A DNA stretch of 64,000 nucleotides. Origin: Dipylidium caninum. Taxonomy: Eukaryota > Platyhelminthes > Cestoda > Cyclophyllidea > Dipylidiidae. Below are positions 1 through 14,625 of the stretch, piece after piece. The notes below the pieces were generated by a model. The model saw only the letters and a list, made by a program, of their open reading frames with translations. It was not told the origin of the DNA and searched no databases. The first letter of the stretch is position 1. Each line of letters opens with the position of its first letter. Made by a program: the position numbers and the translations under genes. The DNA lies in contig QEYB01001046.1 of the NCBI GenBank assembly GCA_017562135.1, forward strand, positions 5,146,001 through 5,210,000. The letters run 5' to 3'.

Positions 1-1391
1 CAGACCGCGCAAATATTGCACGACACCGACGCCCTGCTTTCAATTAGCGGATACATATCAAGCATGCGCCCAACTTTCAAAACCCACAAACATCGATACT
101 GAAATTGCGAAATCATATTTATTTCTTCAAATTACTTCGAGCAACTTTAGCCCAAGTCTTTTGGCATGAAATCTTCCAGACGGAATGGTTCTGCTTCGCG
201 CAATGAGACCCGACTTCCGAGGTTTAAAAACAAACCCAATTGGTCAACGTTCCACTTAAGTACTTCTTTAAAATAGTCAAAAACAAGTTCGACGAACCTA
301 AAAGAGAGAACTTTAAGGACTTCTAAGAAATGTCCCCCTCATCATAGCCTTTGCATTATTCTTAGATTTATTCTCAGCAAATATGACATGTCGGCCTTAA
401 TCTCTGCCATGCGGCCCTCCTTTTCTCCGCAAAGGTCTCTCCAAAGGCATCAACCATTGATTTTGCTGATACACTCGAGCGAAACAAACACACCTCAACC
501 GTACCAGATCACCCCCTCCCCGCAATTTACTACGCTTATTGCCTTTGCCACCTCTAACTAATTTAGCACTAGCACCTACGAAATCGAGACTATAAAGGTG
601 AAAGTTTGAAACTATCATAATACGAAAGAAATAAATAAATAAGCTTCCAGCCTTATGACACATGCAGTGGTCCCTCTATCAATATTTTTATAAAAATGCT
701 CATAATGGCATATACAAGTATTTTCCAATTCAGTATTATTTCAGTGATATGATGAGCCCGTTAATTAAGGTGTTAGGGCGCACTACCACCAGTTGAGAAG
801 TGAAACGTAGCAATAAAGTCATAATAACGCTAGCAAGTCCAAATAGAAGAGAATAGGTTCCGGCGATTGCTTTACAGCTCGTCATCCGTCTCGGGTGAGC
901 AGAACTGAGAAATTCTACTCGAAATGCTCTACACATTAAATTTGGAATCTAGACATAAATTCGACATTAGCGGTAAGAATATAAATTATTGCATGAAGTA
1001 AAATACTCCCTATCTATAAGCCTCAAAAAGGAGTACAGATATATGTAGGAATGTACAAAACAACCATCTGCGTCTGATTCGTAATAACGGCAACACAAAC
1101 ATTTACGCCCAGGTGAAAAATGTGCACGGTTTCTAAATCTAGGTCCACCGAACAAGTTCAGCTAAAGAAATGTTTTAAGAATTGATACCTAAGAATTTGG
1201 GAGAATTATAGACGCCCAAACAAGGAAGTAAAAAAGGATAAATTATATATTGCCATCTAAAGATAACTAAATTATATAAATAATCGCCGCGAAGTTTCAG
1301 CTTATCTTACCTGAGCAGGATGTGAGCATTTGCTGCCGCACCAGAGAGGTAGTGGGGATAGAAACGAGAGAAGACAAAGGATGGATATTAC
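1..1391. other. Left edge, no recognised gene
   Basis: AT-rich DNA downstream of the ZC3H3-like stop codon. The longest open stretch is on the minus strand at 663-397 (88 codons). It contains a basic, glycine-rich run but matches no family I know and has no clear splice context. It could be the 3' UTR of the neighbouring gene or an unrecognised exon. Confidence 0.4.
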
Positions 1392-2658
1392 TCAGTCATC
1401 AAAAACAAGGGGAATGAAATCGGGCACAGGATAAACGTCTCTAAGAGACTCGATCTGATGAGACCTTGCCCCAGGAGCATCATTTACCTCAGCATCAGTT
1501 AAAGATGTTTCCCGTACTACAGGCTGTTCGGATCTCTTTGGTGGTCCCCATACATGACGTTTTGTGCACTAAAAACAAAAGGCAAAATTCCGTATCGCAA
1601 GCAAATAGTTTAATAACATGCATAAAAAAACTAACCTCTCGTCCATTTTCACACCGTCCATGGCTAAAGCTAGGGCATACAGGCGCATTTTCAGGATATA
1701 TTATATGAAGAAATGGACAGGCGTTGCGGTGACAATTGCCACTAGAAAAGAATTCACACTGCGGGAGCCGACAGGGGTCAAGGACATGGGCCAGGGGACA
1801 CTTTTCCTCGCCCAGTAAGCATGCGTGTTGAAGGAACCTGTGTGAATAACAAGTCCAGAAGCTATGGCAAAGGTCCAATCAAAAACGTTGGATGGCAGGT
1901 GAAAACTCACTTAGGACACAGTCGAAGGTAACTGGGATCGTGCGGAAAGCGGCAATTTTTTTCGTTGCGACAACGACCGGTTTTCACATAATATGAACAA
2001 ACTGGTTTTTCAAAGCGTAGTGTAGCAATAGCTTTTTTCACTCTTAATCTACAAAATCGATGAGCAAATAATGGGTACTTATAAGGGTACAGCATTATCG
2101 GTTGTTTTTCTAAATTCTTCTGAGACATATGATAATCCCCCTTCTTCCGCCTAACTGAAGAGTTGTAATACTTCATTTTTTGCAGCACAGACGGCTTCTT
2201 ATAATATATTTTGTACTTAGATCTGAAAGCTGACTGATGCATAAGGCGCGCTTTAGGCGCTGACTGGGGTGAAAGAAGATCTGCGAAAAATGAAAACTGC
2301 GAAAAATACATGTACCACTTTGGTGTTTCGTCAGAGTTGGCCCCGAACAGGCTTGACCATCAATTCCTCCAGTACCAGATGGGTCGATAAGTGACGTTTT
2401 AGGAGACGTTTTATATGGGTCATGTATGCGTTTTGGGGACTCATACCCCATTTTACGAAAGCGATACCTACCACGCACATCAAGTTTAGAAGGAGTACTG
2501 CTCGCAGACGTTTTTGCGTATGGAATAGATGTCGCAGTTGACGAAAATTTATTACGTCGAAACTTATATACGGACTTATCCGCAGACTGACCACTAAACT
2601 CCCGTGCCGATTTACTCCAACCGCGCATGTGGGCAGCCACAGTAGCGAATATCGGCAT
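1392..2658 (-). CDS. ZC3H3: CCCH zinc-finger protein, ZC3H3-like
   Basis: Four exons in consistent phase: 2658-2358, 2280-1911, 1837-1636, 1568-1392, giving about 349 residues. The C-terminal half has four CCCH fingers in a row with spacings C-x8-C-x5-C-x3-H (CSYYVKTGRC...), C-x7-C-x6-C-x3-H, C-x7-C-x4-C-x3-H and C-x7-C-x5-C-x3-H. The last finger is split by the intron ending at 1569. The protein ends in DFIPLVFDD. Clustered fingers of this kind with short linkers are those of ZC3H3 (Smicl), a nuclear protein linked to the polyadenylation machinery and mRNA export; CPSF30 is the alternative, but the finger spacing and the terminal sequence fit ZC3H3 better. It is much shorter than the vertebrate protein (roughly 950 residues), mostly by a reduced basic N-terminal region. 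The ATG at 2658 is the first in frame and faces EMC6 across 465 bases. Confidence 0.8.
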
Positions 2659-3123
2659 GTTTAAACGGTAGTGCAGAGCTTAATAAGTTAAAACAAATAT
2701 ATTGCCTCAATATATAACCTTACAATGTAACAATAAGGCAGCCGTTAATATAAATGAGTTATTCATATGAATATAAAATTTTGGAGAGGTTAGGTAGTTT
2801 CTTGCTTACGCGAAGCAGGGAAACACTACACCACACTCGTACTATGTTCATAAAAAAAAGAATCCTCAAATATTTACTCGTAGGTAGGTAGTTATAAGGG
2901 CTTATCCTTCGTTGCTAGCTACTAATTTGTATATGAAATATTATGAACTAATAAGCATTAATCACTTTATTCCCCCGACACGAGCGAAATCTCAGTTGAC
3001 AACAACGGTCAAGATGTGCCTTAAATATTACTATTAAATCTGCCGTTACGAACTCTAGCGCACCACTTTGTTTGAACTCTCCTACTGGTAATTCACCTGT
3101 CGGCAGCCGTTCGAGCTCTGCGA
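2659..3123. promoter_or_regulatory. Shared 5' region between ZC3H3-like and EMC6
   Basis: These 465 bases separate two divergently transcribed genes and must hold both promoters. The sequence is AT-rich on the ZC3H3 side and less so near EMC6. I see no unambiguous TATA box or other element that I would name. The call rests only on the head-to-head arrangement. Confidence 0.45.
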
Positions 3124-3574
3124 ATGGCAGTCGGTACGTCTTTTATCGCCTGATTTTTTTTTACCAAATAATCCCCGCGCCGTCTTGGGGACTGAAATGT
3201 AAACTCGCCGCTGTTTGCCATCTATCCTTTTTGAATGTGTAAACCTCTTAACATTAGGAAATGTTGAACCTCCCGTGGCTTATAGTGCAACTGCAACTCA
3301 GCATAATGTTACAGTGATCGGACACTGTCGCACCGCATCAGCAGCGGTAGCTGGAGTTGCTGCCGGCATATTCGGACTCACAGGAATAATTGGTTTCCTA
3401 TTTTATTTGTTCTCGAGCGTCCTTCTCTCTCTCCTTTTCCTTTATAAGGCTGGCTTGCACTGGCAAAACTATTTCCTCAACAGTCGCACCCTTCTCACCA
3501 GTTTTATATTCAGTGAAATTACAACATACATTCTTTGTTGGACGTTCATTTATGGCATGGTCCACGTTTATTAA
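3124..3574 (+). CDS. EMC6: ER membrane protein complex subunit 6
   Basis: Two exons, 3124-3133 (ATG GCA GTC G, then donor GTACGT) and 3258-3574, give 108 residues against 110 in human EMC6. EMC6 is a small subunit of the endoplasmic reticulum membrane complex that inserts tail-anchored and multipass proteins. Recognised by the conserved stretch CRTASAAVAGVAAGIFGLTG, three hydrophobic segments, the KAGLHW turn and the terminal YGMVHVY, which are nearly identical to the animal family. The long exon has no in-frame ATG between an upstream stop and the conserved core, so a tiny first exon is required. The 10-base exon proposed here supplies ATG, the correct phase (1) and a good donor. Confidence 0.93.
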
Positions 3575-4404
3575 AATACGTTTCTAGCCCATGTCCTTTT
3601 CAACAAATCGTTGGGGCTTGGATGACCAACAGCTACTGGCTAACAACTAAAGCAAGCATTAGTTATCTATAACTCCTCGCTAAACCGATTTTTAATGTCG
3701 CTTTTTCATATCGCACGTATAAGGTGTCAGAGCATTAGCAGTCTTGAAATCCTGTCTCCTCCGAGGGTCCAAGGAACATGCAAGTTTCGAAATATTGAAT
3801 AGATATGTAGATATCAAACCAATCCCAGTTACCAAGCACAATAGTACAACGACCCAAGTTATAAGGCCAGAGTATTAAAATGGAAGCGTATCAATCACAG
3901 CGTAATTGTCTATTTACAATAAAAAAAGCCTCAAGAAGTAGGGCAGCCGGGATCATGTCTCTCACCAGAACTTAGGAGCGACTGAGTCAATGGTGCTTCA
4001 TCGAGTAAGTTGGACTCTGCATGCTCTTGGTGTTTGTTCAAATGTCTTTTTGTCTGAGGATTTAGTCTTGTCGTGCCGAAGCTCTTATTACTCAAAGGAG
4101 GTGCAACTGGAGTCCCCTACATTTGAATTTGAGATTTTTTACGTCTTTGATAACTAGTATCGGCATAAGTTTTAAGTATTTTTTTACAAAAGTTCAAAGA
4201 TGATTGGGCGTACGATACTAAAATGCGACAAATTCTCTAATTGAAAGCAACAATCTGAAGGGTCAGTGGGTAGGGTTGCCTCCGTGAATTCATTGAAAGT
4301 AAAAAGTAAACCTGCGCAGAACTCACCTGGACTAACCGGATGCGCTTGGGCTCGGCCACCGTTAGGACATTGGCGCATTGTTCTGCGGTTACCTAAAAAA
4401 GAAG
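3575..4404. other. Intergenic, no recognised gene
   Basis: AT-rich DNA between the converging 3' ends of EMC6 (+) and the coiled-coil gene (-). No coding signal recognised. Confidence 0.4.
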
Positions 4405-6763
4405 CTAAGATGTGCAAAAAAATTTGGGAAAGTGAACAAAAAGTTCACCAACGAAATAATCAAAATGTTTGAGTGCGAGGTAATGCAGCAAATATGGAAG
4501 TTCGCCTACTAGTCCATGTGGGACATTTTCCTTGTCATGTGCCTGCGCTTCCTCAAGAAGTGTCTTGGAAATAGGATCAGAAGCCCGAATAGTTGTAACA
4601 GAATCGGCACGAGATCGCTTGCAGGCCGAAGGTGAAGCGTGACGGCCTAAAATGCAAACATTAACGCAATATAGGGTAAATCAAATTGATACTAGAATAT
4701 ACGCTTTAAATTGTTCGTTTTATTAACCATTGCAGACCCGAAGACAGTAGCATTAAGAAACTCAATTCCATACGTATTAAAAGGAAATATACAGAACAGA
4801 CCAATCCGATCTTATCAAAATATTGGGTTCTGTTACTACCTGGCCTCGAAGCATGCTGAGTGGATTCACCTGAAGCCGTGGCACGCCTGACTCCATCGCG
4901 CAGACACGTTGTATTTTGGCCAGATGATTTATATTGAAATCTCTTATATTGTTCTGCGACCTGCCTCGCAAAGCTAGCTGCAGTGTTTGGTTCAAAAAGA
5001 GCATCAAAAGTCTCTCGATACCGGTCGATTTGCACACTTTTTTCGGATCCCTCTTCCCGAAGCTGCAAATAAATGAATGATGGGACATGTTTGCAATATA
5101 AACCCTAGATGTTTGTCATGGCGTTCTATGAAGAAGGAAATTAATTTATCAAAATGTCATATGACTGGCTTAGAATGCCTAGCATTAACCTTTTGAATGA
5201 GAAGATTTTTGTTTTCTATATCTTCACGGAGACGTGCCCTGTCTGCCTTCACATCCTTCAGTTCGATGGCCAAATCATTAATGAACAAATTGCTCGCTTC
5301 CAGTGCCCTTGTTTTTTCTTTAAGTTCACTTTCCTAGGGTAAAAGAGCATTAATAATCTAGAAGACGGACAACTCAAACTAGTAGTTTATCGAAAAATAC
5401 TAATAACGATAAGTAAAAAATACGGTTACCGCAATACAAGTCAAAGAAGGAAATACTTTTTGCTGAAGGAGACTGTATGGATTCACTTCCTCGTGTAAGC
5501 CACTTGGAAATTTTTCAATCCCTTGCCATGATCGAAGCCAAGGTAAGGTCTAATCATAAACTATAAATCAGCAATAATAGAGAAAAAGGTGACAGAAATT
5601 GTGGGAACTTACTGTTATGAGTTCTCTCACTCGAGAACTAAGAGTTTGTGCAACCTGTAGGTCATTAGACGTTGGTTCAAGACAATCGAGTTTCGACGCA
5701 ATACCACGAATAACAGCTAGATAGGTTACAAATGGAATAATCTCGTAAATCAAACAGCAATAAGAAAAGCCCAAAATAACCCACCTGCAATCTTGGAGAA
5801 GGAATTCTCAAGATATGCGTTCCGCTTTTTCTCCAGCTCGAGTTGAGTTTTAATGTACGAAACAGTCTTTTGGGTAACTTGTAGAGACTCTGTGGACGCG
5901 TAAAACACTACCTTAGACTAATCACGAGCTATTGGAGACCGGAATAAAATTGATAACACTGTAAATCACAGTCCAACAACTCAAACACAACTAAGAAAAT
6001 GCATCGAACATTTAAAAAAGAGCAAGAACCTGCTACAATTGATGAAATGTGTATATGAATGAAGAACACATTTGGTCCAAGAATATGTGGTAAAAGTACC
6101 TCGTGTTCGGTCCAAATCATAGCGCGCATTACGCAGATCATTTTCAAGAGTTTCTTTTTCCTCCTCAGCCTGTTGACACATTTTCTCCACAACTTCGAAC
6201 ACAGAAGTCTGGTTTAGATCAGAATTCTTCGACCTTAAAGGCGTTTGAAAGTGTGTAAAAACATTGCTTTCTCTTCCACATTCCAATGAGGTATCTCGGG
6301 TTCGAAGTTTATTCTTTTCAAAGACCACAATATATTCACTTGATATTCCATTTAATTCATCATTACTAAGTGTCCTGATTAATTTGACTAACTCAGATAT
6401 CAGTCGCCGGCAAAGTGATGCGAGCTCTGCCACAGTGGAATTTTCAATTTCAGCAGCGTTTAATGCCGACAGAAGAATAGAGTATTGAAGTAAACTTTCG
6501 GCTCTCCACAAGTCCACCATATGATAAGACATAAATTGGAGATGACCGTTAATTCCTATATCTGTAAGATTAAAACCTTCAGACAGTGATAGGACTGGAT
6601 TCAAATTCGGAGACACAAAAGGCGGGTCGTTTGTGAGGGAACCAGATTCGTCTGAATTGATGAGGCTTTGGGGAGGGGATGCAAGGAGTCTCTGAATTTC
6701 CAAAGCGGCCTGACGCAAATCGCCGAGTAAACGCTTTGAGGAAAAAAATTTGCAAAGGTCCAT
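4405..6763 (-). CDS. Coiled-coil protein of unknown function
   Basis: Seven exons join in phase with no gaps: 6763-6100, 5889-5785, 5716-5613, 5549-5457, 5333-5190, 5062-4870, 4646-4405, giving 514 residues. Not recognised by family. Residues 1-220 are helical with a serine-rich insert and end in an acidic coil (CQQAEEEKETLEND). Exons 2-3 and 5 continue as charged heptad-like helices (ELEKKRNAYLE; ESELKEKTRALEAS). Exon 7 holds a short basic patch (KRSRADS), a possible nuclear signal, followed by KENVP. The start is the only ATG before the long first exon and lies two bases after a pyrimidine-rich AG (TTTTTTTGTAG). Centrosomal, kinetochore or cytoskeletal roles are possible for such a protein, but nothing seen here decides between them. 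Confidence 0.72.
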
Positions 6764-8187
6764 ATCTACAAAAAAACGAAAGGACCTTGGTTATCGATGG
6801 CTACCATACAAGGAACGGTTTGTTAAAAACGTAACAGAAAATAGGTCTGAGTGAGGTTTAGGAGAAGATGAGATGAACGAAAGAGATGGATATAATATAC
6901 AGAACGCGAAGCCAGAAGAGATTTCATTATAATGGACATCGAATCCGCCAAGTCACACCCAAGGGGAATTAGAGAAGTATTAAAACAACTGAGAGAAGGC
7001 AAAATATTATTAAATATCAATAAACTACCAATGCAAAACTGGTCTTTAGGTCGTGACATTTATCAGTTATCATGCGCCAGCGGGATGATGACATCAAGTG
7101 GAATAATTGTGACTTATTATTGGAGTGTATAATTAAAACATTTTGCTTGGTCAGTATAATCCAACAAAGTAGTAACGCACACGAATGACTTAAACCGGTT
7201 TATCTTTTTGCTTATCCATATAATATTATCACTCATAGCGCTACCGCTACTAATAATAGAGTTTCGGTTACCATTTCCTCAATCATTTCTAGTACAGCAA
7301 ATTGGATGGCAGTAAAATGCCTTAACGACCTAAAGTGCTTTTGTGCGACCGAAATGGCCGCTAGTAGCAAAAAGCTCTTGGGCAGGAGAAGTGTTGCGAA
7401 ATGTAAATGAATTGCAGAGGGTGTGGAAATATCATTGCGGGTTTTACCAACATATTGCGAGCTCCTCGAGGCTATTTGATAGCACCACACCCCAGAATAT
7501 CAGCTCGAGATCCTCGCAAAACATGTTCTAGCAACTTATTTATTTAGTGGTCACTGTCTGCGCACAACGGTCCGATGTGCCATAACAGAATGAACATTAT
7601 TACCGGAGCGTCGGCGTTTAGGAAAACTGTGAAGGTGACGCTAACACCTTCATTTAAAAACCATCGCGCCTTCAGACAAATAATCTTTACGAAAAATAAG
7701 GGAAGTTCACTTTTTCACAAACAGTAACTAAGATCTCTGTGGCTAAGCTTGATATATATATAAATATATTGTATGTGCGCGCTCAGCATTCGTATGAGGT
7801 GTTCACACTGGGGGGATTTTTTTATTTTATGTAACGTCAATTTATGCATAGTATATGGCATAAACTGTGCCTCTTAAATTAAAATTACTTCTTCTTGATT
7901 TTCCGCCTATCTCCTGTCGGACGAAGGTCGATTTCGCCGACGGCGTGAGCCTCCATTGCACCTCGGATCCGAGGTGCTATCTACTTTGCTTTCTGAAGTT
8001 ATTACTTTCTTGGTTTTCTCAAAACGCTGCCGCGAACGCTTACTCTGGAATCTGTGCAGGTACTCTGATTGCTTCTCTGGGTTATACGCAATGTTGAACC
8101 TTTATGGCTAATTTATTTCCGGCTGGAAGTTAGCGATATTTATTAGTATATCACTGTGAGCTCTTTTTACTTTTACACTTATTAGGT
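6764..8187. promoter_or_regulatory. Divergent upstream region of coiled-coil gene and YME1L
   Basis: AT-rich spacer between two genes that point away from each other. It includes short open stretches that I do not believe are genes. At 8160-8185 a pyrimidine-rich tract ends in ATTAG two bases before the YME1L ATG, so an intron in the 5' UTR or a spliced-leader acceptor is likely there. A TA-rich run (tatatatataaatata type) is present near 7750. Confidence 0.4.
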
Positions 8188-11056
<2,869 letters not shown>

Positions 11057-11352
11057 TCAATGTTTAAAAAAACTTGCCATATAAAGCTGTAACAATTTCA
11101 TATCACTTTTAACGTCCCTTCACTTATCCTTGGAGCCCCGAAATTCTCTGAGGCGCGTCACCAAAAGCAGCATATTAAGCGATTATGCGAATCAAGTTAA
11201 AGAATATCAGGTCGAATCGCGTATTTTTGAACAAGACAAACATTATAAATCCAGAAGTAGGTCCGTCAAATCACACGGAGGATTGGGACTTCCTGTTTCT
11301 CTGCATAATAGGACTGCTCACATCTTTACTGCCAACAACGAGTGGTAGAAAA

Positions 11353-13851
11353 TTAGGGATAAAACTCGGCCAGGAGTTTTTGGCTTCCATTACGAGGAAT
11401 ATTGAGCTGAAGTTTGACACGAGCGGCCAGTAACGCCGCCCCAGTAGCTACCGGAGAAGTAAGCAGTAGCAAGCGAAGTGGATTGGGAAAATTTCTCGCT
11501 TTCATATCCGGCATAATGCGGTCTCGAAATCCTGAAACGAAACAGCTTTCAAGAAAGTTGCTTCAACATCTATCATTGAAAAAAGGAAGTTGCATGAGTG
11601 CTCGAAGCACTGCTGTTTTAAAAAATGTATTCAGTACTAAGACTCACCACATTCCAGGAGATCCCAACTACGGAAAACTCCACCTCTGCATGCAACATTA
11701 ATACCTTCAGATTTCATTTTCCACTGCTATAGGAAAAGTATTTCAAAAATAATCGAAAAGGAGGTACAGGCGAATTTAGCACACCAACCACTGAGGCAAA
11801 AGAGTACTTTATTGCCCTAATAAAAGCAGATTGGCTGAGAGAAGGCCTGTTCTTAATATCAGATACTCAGCTTGTATAGTCGAGTAGTCTAAGGATTCAA
11901 AAAATTGACAATCGTTCTACGGAAAGGAAACATTAACTAAGCATAGCAGTCAGTCCACTATTTTAGAAACTCTAACCTTCGATAACGTAAACACTGAACT
12001 TTTAACCATAGTAACGAAACATACCGAGTCTGCCTTTTTAAGGACAGCCATAACATGCGAAGCTAAAAAGAACCCTGCTTTGTAGAAAATGCGTTGGCAA
12101 AGGGCGTCTCCAGAGCGAGCTACTATAAAATATTTCAAAATATCAGACTAAATCATTACAAACATTTCCCAAAAGGTAATAGCTTACAGTCAGCAAGTTT
12201 TATGCACATTCCAGAATAAAAGGCCTTTTCGAATTGGTAATGGGGCTTAAGAAGATCTACATTACTTTGCAAATCGAAGTAGTCAAAGATCACTTTCCTT
12301 ACTGCAGAAGTGTCATACGATGTCAGAACGAGGCCCTCGTCGTCATCCAAGTATGTTTTTATTGCATAGTGGGTAATCCAAAAAGCTGGCAGGAAGAAAA
12401 CCAAACAAGATCTTAAACACAGACAAGTTATCCAGGCACATGCGTCGATCACGGACCGAAAAAGGCATTGGTCTTTTAATTCCATAGGGAAAAACATTTC
12501 AGCCATCAAACTGACATAAATACTGACATAAATACGAATAAAATGAACAGGTATAATAATAATCGCCGAATCAAAAAGAAACAGGAAACAACCGACTCAC
12601 CAGATCCTTCGTCACCAAGCATGTGACCGTAGCCACCTACACTATAAAACGAAAGGTCCTCACAAATAAGTTTACAATTCGAGCCCGTTCCCGCAATAAG
12701 GACGATTCCCCCTAGAAGATAAAAAAAGAAATGATGCTCACTAACCGAGGATTAACCCGTAATCAATATACTGAAAGCTGTATTTGAAGTGACGAGAAAA
12801 ATACCAAAATGGGAAGATTTTACTGAAATGTATCGGAGGAAACACTACAGTTTGGCTCATTTAACTTTTAAAAGTATTGGGGTGTTGTGAAAAGCCAAAG
12901 GAAAAGTTATACTGCACTTCGCCAATGGAAAACGTTCCGAATAAAACTAAAGCAGCTGAAAAAATTGACAACGCAAAAAACGAATACTTCCCTCATTTGA
13001 TACTTTGTTACACATATTCAGCCAATTTAAAAATGTATATTGTCTACTAGAACAAACCTTTGTCCGTTACAGAAAACATTGTTCCCTCACAATCGTTACA
13101 AACATAAATATTTTCAGTAAGATTGGGTCTCGTTCTTCGAATTTCATTTTCAAAATCACGAGAATTTTCTGCTGAGTCGACTCCACTCAATGCCAAGCCC
13201 TGCGGAAGAATTTACAGAAAAGTTTGATGTAATCAAGTGTCGGGTCAAATAGACCAAGTACCACACTAAGCAACGTTATTCTTATCAAATACGAATCAGT
13301 AAACAGTAAACCAAATGCAAGTTAAAAAAGGCGAAGACTCCTGGAACTTACGACCGAAAGGAATTTAGTATTTAAGGGCATTTCAGCCTTAGTTAATGCG
13401 ATGTCTATAAGATTGAGCACACGTGCCACGGCCACTTCAATTCCCAACGTCTGAACAAGGAAAGTATGGAGCATTTAATCAAAATACGTAGGTTATGCAG
13501 CTACATTGCCTACCCACTGGTTAACATGTGGTCCAACAACCTTCGAACGCTCCTTGCCGTCCATTGAAAGGATGACAATTTCAGTACTTGTCGAACCCCT
13601 GGATAAACGTTTTCATCAGAATGAATGATAAGCATCTTAGAAGTGGTAGAAACACGGTAGAAAGAAGTTCGGAGCCGAAGACAATTATTAAGAACGCTGG
13701 GAATGAGTCTCACGGAAAACGATAGCGCACTAACACTCATTTTAATGGGGGCGACTAGCAAATACTGAGATGTGGCATACGAAGAATACGAAATCCACCA
13801 ACCACCTTTGTCACAAACTAACCCCTCTACCCCACAAAGACAGCCGTGCAT
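11353..13851 (-). CDS. NAGK: N-acetyl-D-glucosamine kinase
   Basis: Phosphorylates GlcNAc salvaged from lysosomal glycan breakdown to GlcNAc-6-phosphate, using ATP, in the cytosol. Nine exons all agree in phase: 13851-13823, 13598-13514, 13450-13352, 13199-13058, 12711-12601, 12385-12191, 12122-12025, 11726-11648, 11531-11353, giving 338 residues (human 344). Family landmarks in order: N-terminal phosphate-1 motif GVEGGSTSTE assembled across intron 1, VGPHVNQW (sugar-binding N), GLALSGVDS, the loop CNDCEGTMF where mammals have [37 protein letters not shown] and the C-terminal glycine-rich [11 protein letters not shown]. The cysteine-rich CNDCEG loop is unusual but keeps the conserved Asp. Stop codons of NAGK and YME1L face each other 296 bases apart. 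Confidence 0.93.
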
Positions 13852-14429
13852 TCCGCCAACTAACTTGGAAGACAAGGGTTAACTGAAACAACTGCCGATA
13901 AAATTCGTCAAGCACGGAACCACCTCCGTACGCGCTATAGCCTGGGTTAAAACTTGACGACCAAATTCCGGTAATTATTAGGCATAGAAGGCGTTCACAG
14001 GGAATAAATAACAAATAAATCTGAAGTGCAGGAAAACTAGACTCGTAATAATTTTTTTATGATTCAAGCACGGCCTTTGTAGATTTGTATGTACGAATCT
14101 TGCGGTATGTTAACTGAATTTCAATGTGACTACAACCTCTGTATCTTGCGACTAATTTCAAGGAAACCCTTTAATCCGTTATATTTCAAATGCGCCACGT
14201 TGAGCAGTTTAGTTATGCTAAACTCCCACCTATACCCCCTTAGAATTGACAATCCCCAGTCGCAAACAGAATAGCCTTATTAAATGCACGCGGAACCGAG
14301 ACACGCCGTCTAGTAAGCAAACGCATATTAATAAAATGAGAATAGGGACAAATGGCACAAATTGATAAGGAGACGTTCCAAGGCAAAAACCAAAACGATA
14401 ATACTTCAGCCTCATTCGTTACCGTCTTC

Positions 14430-14625
14430 AGAGGCTGCAGAATTTCCACTTGAAAAACGATCGCGTTTTGTCTAACCAGTATGTATGTATGTATGTATGC
14501 ATGTGCGTGGGTGTGTTGTGTGTATGAGTTGGGTGTTGTGAACGTCGCTGATGAACGAAAGAGTTGTGCTAATTCATCGAACGACAAAATGCGCAGTCTC
14601 TCAGTTGCCAACCCGGTAGCCGAAT
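14430..14625 (-). repeat. Dispersed repeat, copy 1
   Basis: The stretch around 14530-14612 (gtgaacgtcg, tcgaacgacaaaatgcgcag, tctctcagttgcca) recurs with few changes at 20630-20690, and the text just upstream (ttccacttg) is also shared. A TATG-type repeat sits inside copy 1. Both copies read the same way. No open frame of note, no terminal repeats seen; it may be a fragment of a non-autonomous retroelement. Confidence 0.65.
14479..14499. repeat. (TATG)n microsatellite
   Basis: About five perfect TATG units inside dispersed repeat copy 1, followed by a GTGTGTT-rich tail. Confidence 0.9.
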
